Shown piece by piece: positions 63,315 through 64,000 of a DNA stretch of 64,000 bases. Each line of letters opens with the position of its first letter. Within the stretch, counting starts at the first letter, position 1. Source of the stretch: CAVTWH01 sp963850915 (lineage in GTDB: Bacteria > Actinomycetota > Actinomycetes > Mycobacteriales > Micromonosporaceae); NCBI GenBank assembly GCA_963850915.1, contig CAWKND010000005.1, positions 1,054,001 through 1,118,000 of the forward strand, read 5' to 3'. The position numbers were made by a program, and so were the translations under genes. The notes below the pieces were generated by a model. That model was not told the origin of the DNA. It searched no databases and was given only the letters and a program-made list of their open reading frames with translations.

Positions 63315-63608
63315 TCAGTCCTCGGCGTCCGGACCGGCGATCTCGACGTCATCCTGGGCACGCAGTACGTGGATGCAGTCGCCCGGGCACTCCTTGGCGG
63401 CGTCGATCACGTCCAGCCGCAGGTGTGCCGGTACGTCCGTGCGGGCCCCCGCCGCCAGCTGCAGCTCGCCGTCGGTGCCCTTGACGTACGCCAGCCCGTC
63501 GACGTCGAACTCGAAAACTTCGGGGGCGTACTGGACACACAGCCCGTCGCCGGTGCACAGTTGCTGATCAACCCATACTCGCAGGTCAGCGTCGGTCTGC
63601 ACGGTCAT
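63315..63608 (-). CDS. Ferredoxin (single cluster, 97 aa)
   Basis: A 97-residue ferredoxin with Cys-x5-Cys (CTGDGLC) near residue 18 and CPGDC near the C-terminus. The pattern resembles actinobacterial monocluster ([3Fe-4S] type) ferredoxins that serve cytochromes P450 and other oxygenases, although the extra Cys in CPGDC leaves cluster type uncertain. A middle insertion with acidic residues (GTDGELQLAAGA) separates the halves. It diverges from arc, sitting in the position usual for this ferredoxin in actinobacterial proteasome loci. ATG at 63608. Confidence 0.88.
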   Translation of the reverse strand: MTVQTDADLRVWVDQQLCTGDGLCVQYAPEVFEFDVDGLAYVKGTDGELQLAAGARTDVPAHLRLDVIDAAKECPGDCIHVLRAQDDVEIAGPDAED

Positions 63609-63938
63609 GCCCCATCCTCCCGCCGGCCGGGATCCCGATCCGTCCAGTGTCGGCCGGTGTCGGGTCGTCGACGCGATCGGCGCCCACGTTCCCGGACCGA
63701 CGGTACCTTCCGTCCCGGGGGTACCGGCAGCCGGTCCGCCCGATCGGTCCCGGGCCCGGTGACAGCGGTCCGGCGATAGTTCGCCCGGTTACTGGGAAGT
63801 GGGGACCACGGGCCGGGGTACGGCGGCGAGAATGTTACGGAACAACAAGGTTTTATGACGGTCGGTTCGGCACAAGCCAAGCAGGGCTTGCAGCGGTTAG
63901 TGTTAGAGCCTGGATACAACCCCCCGGGGAGGTGGGAC
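63609..63938. other. 330-bp intergenic region before arc
   Basis: No gene is supported here. The right part (63830-63925) is less GC-rich than its surroundings, with AACAACAAGGTTTT at 63841, and is probably the arc promoter region. CAAGCC (63873-63878) and GGCTTG (63885-63890) form a small inverted repeat. A weak -35/-10-like pair (TTGCAG 63888, TGGATA 63911, spacing 17) may be present; it is not convincing. Confidence 0.5.
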
Positions 63939-64000
63939 GTGGCACGCAGCGACGACGCGGAAACGCGCGCCGCACGGTGGGAGAAGGAAGCCAACGACCT
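63939..64000 (+). CDS. arc: Proteasome-associated ATPase ARC/Mpa (5' end only)
   Basis: Only the first 20 codons are in the window. The GTG at 63939 with GGGGAGGTGGGAC upstream gives MARSDDAETRAARWEKEAND, the characteristic start of the actinobacterial AAA ATPase ARC/Mpa, where the coiled coil that binds Pup begins. The ATPase unfolds pupylated proteins for the 20S proteasome. The gene continues past the window edge. The upstream order trmI, unknown protein, ferredoxin supports the call. Confidence 0.88.
   Translation, partial: MARSDDAETRAARWEKEAND

Overview
This 64 kb window is a piece of chromosome from a high-GC (roughly 70%) actinobacterium, most likely Micromonosporaceae or a close relative. 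The evidence is the mycothiol gene mshC, the start of the mycobacterial-type proteasome ATPase gene (arc/mpa) at the right edge, an F420-type LLM oxidoreductase, DUF3090/SCO1664-type actinobacterial proteins, many GTG starts, and stop/start overlaps of the GTGA/ATGA kind. The family-level assignment is inference. I see no rRNA, tRNA, CRISPR array, prophage, IS element or secondary-metabolite assembly line.

Layout. 0-9.3 kb: a small GPGG membrane protein, an M20 peptidase, DUF5703, an aldo/keto reductase, an LLM oxidoreductase, uppP, then the conserved block histidine phosphatase - DUF3090 - SCO1664-like kinase fold - mshC. 9.3-16.8 kb: GntR regulator, PAC2 protein, metH, a PIN-domain toxin/antitoxin pair, a cupin, a PH-like protein. 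16.9-20.5 kb: a large membrane-anchored protein combining an HELAH zincin and a von Willebrand D domain, followed 4 bases later by the C-terminal stump of an MscS channel. 20.6-27.3 kb: a LacI-controlled sugar ABC transporter/GH3 glycosidase locus resembling bxl (xylobiose) operons. 27.4-32.7 kb: AI-2E family transporter, MFS sugar porter, a nucleotidyltransferase/BON/phosphoesterase operon, a hemerythrin.

32.7-39.9 kb is the most coherent regulatory island: an RsbV-like STAS protein diverges from a tightly packed operon encoding RsbR, RsbS, RsbT, an ATPase-plus-phosphatase protein, a hybrid histidine kinase and a receiver-SpoIIE phosphatase, followed by a free RsbW-type ATPase. This is a stressosome/partner-switching module with no sigma factor inside the window. 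40-46.3 kb: membrane protein, mscL, glycosyltransferase divergent from a glycogen-debranching-type enzyme, and a YbjQ/HAD open frame. 46.3-59 kb: two paralogous ATPase/FtsX-type ABC export cassettes on the minus strand, one led by a LuxR response regulator, with a secreted lipase and a 1069-residue SARP/NB-ARC/TPR regulator between them. 59-64 kb: RecB-like nuclease, site-2 protease, trmI, an unknown protein, a ferredoxin and arc.

Two window-wide oddities stand out. First, the palindrome GTAC (often GGTACC) is strongly over-represented and appears to override codon choice. Second, several genes that are otherwise well conserved carry single-base frameshifts or have lost a stop codon (histidine phosphatase, MalF-like permease, MFS porter, mscL twice, possibly YbjQ/HAD), which means either recent decay or sequence errors.
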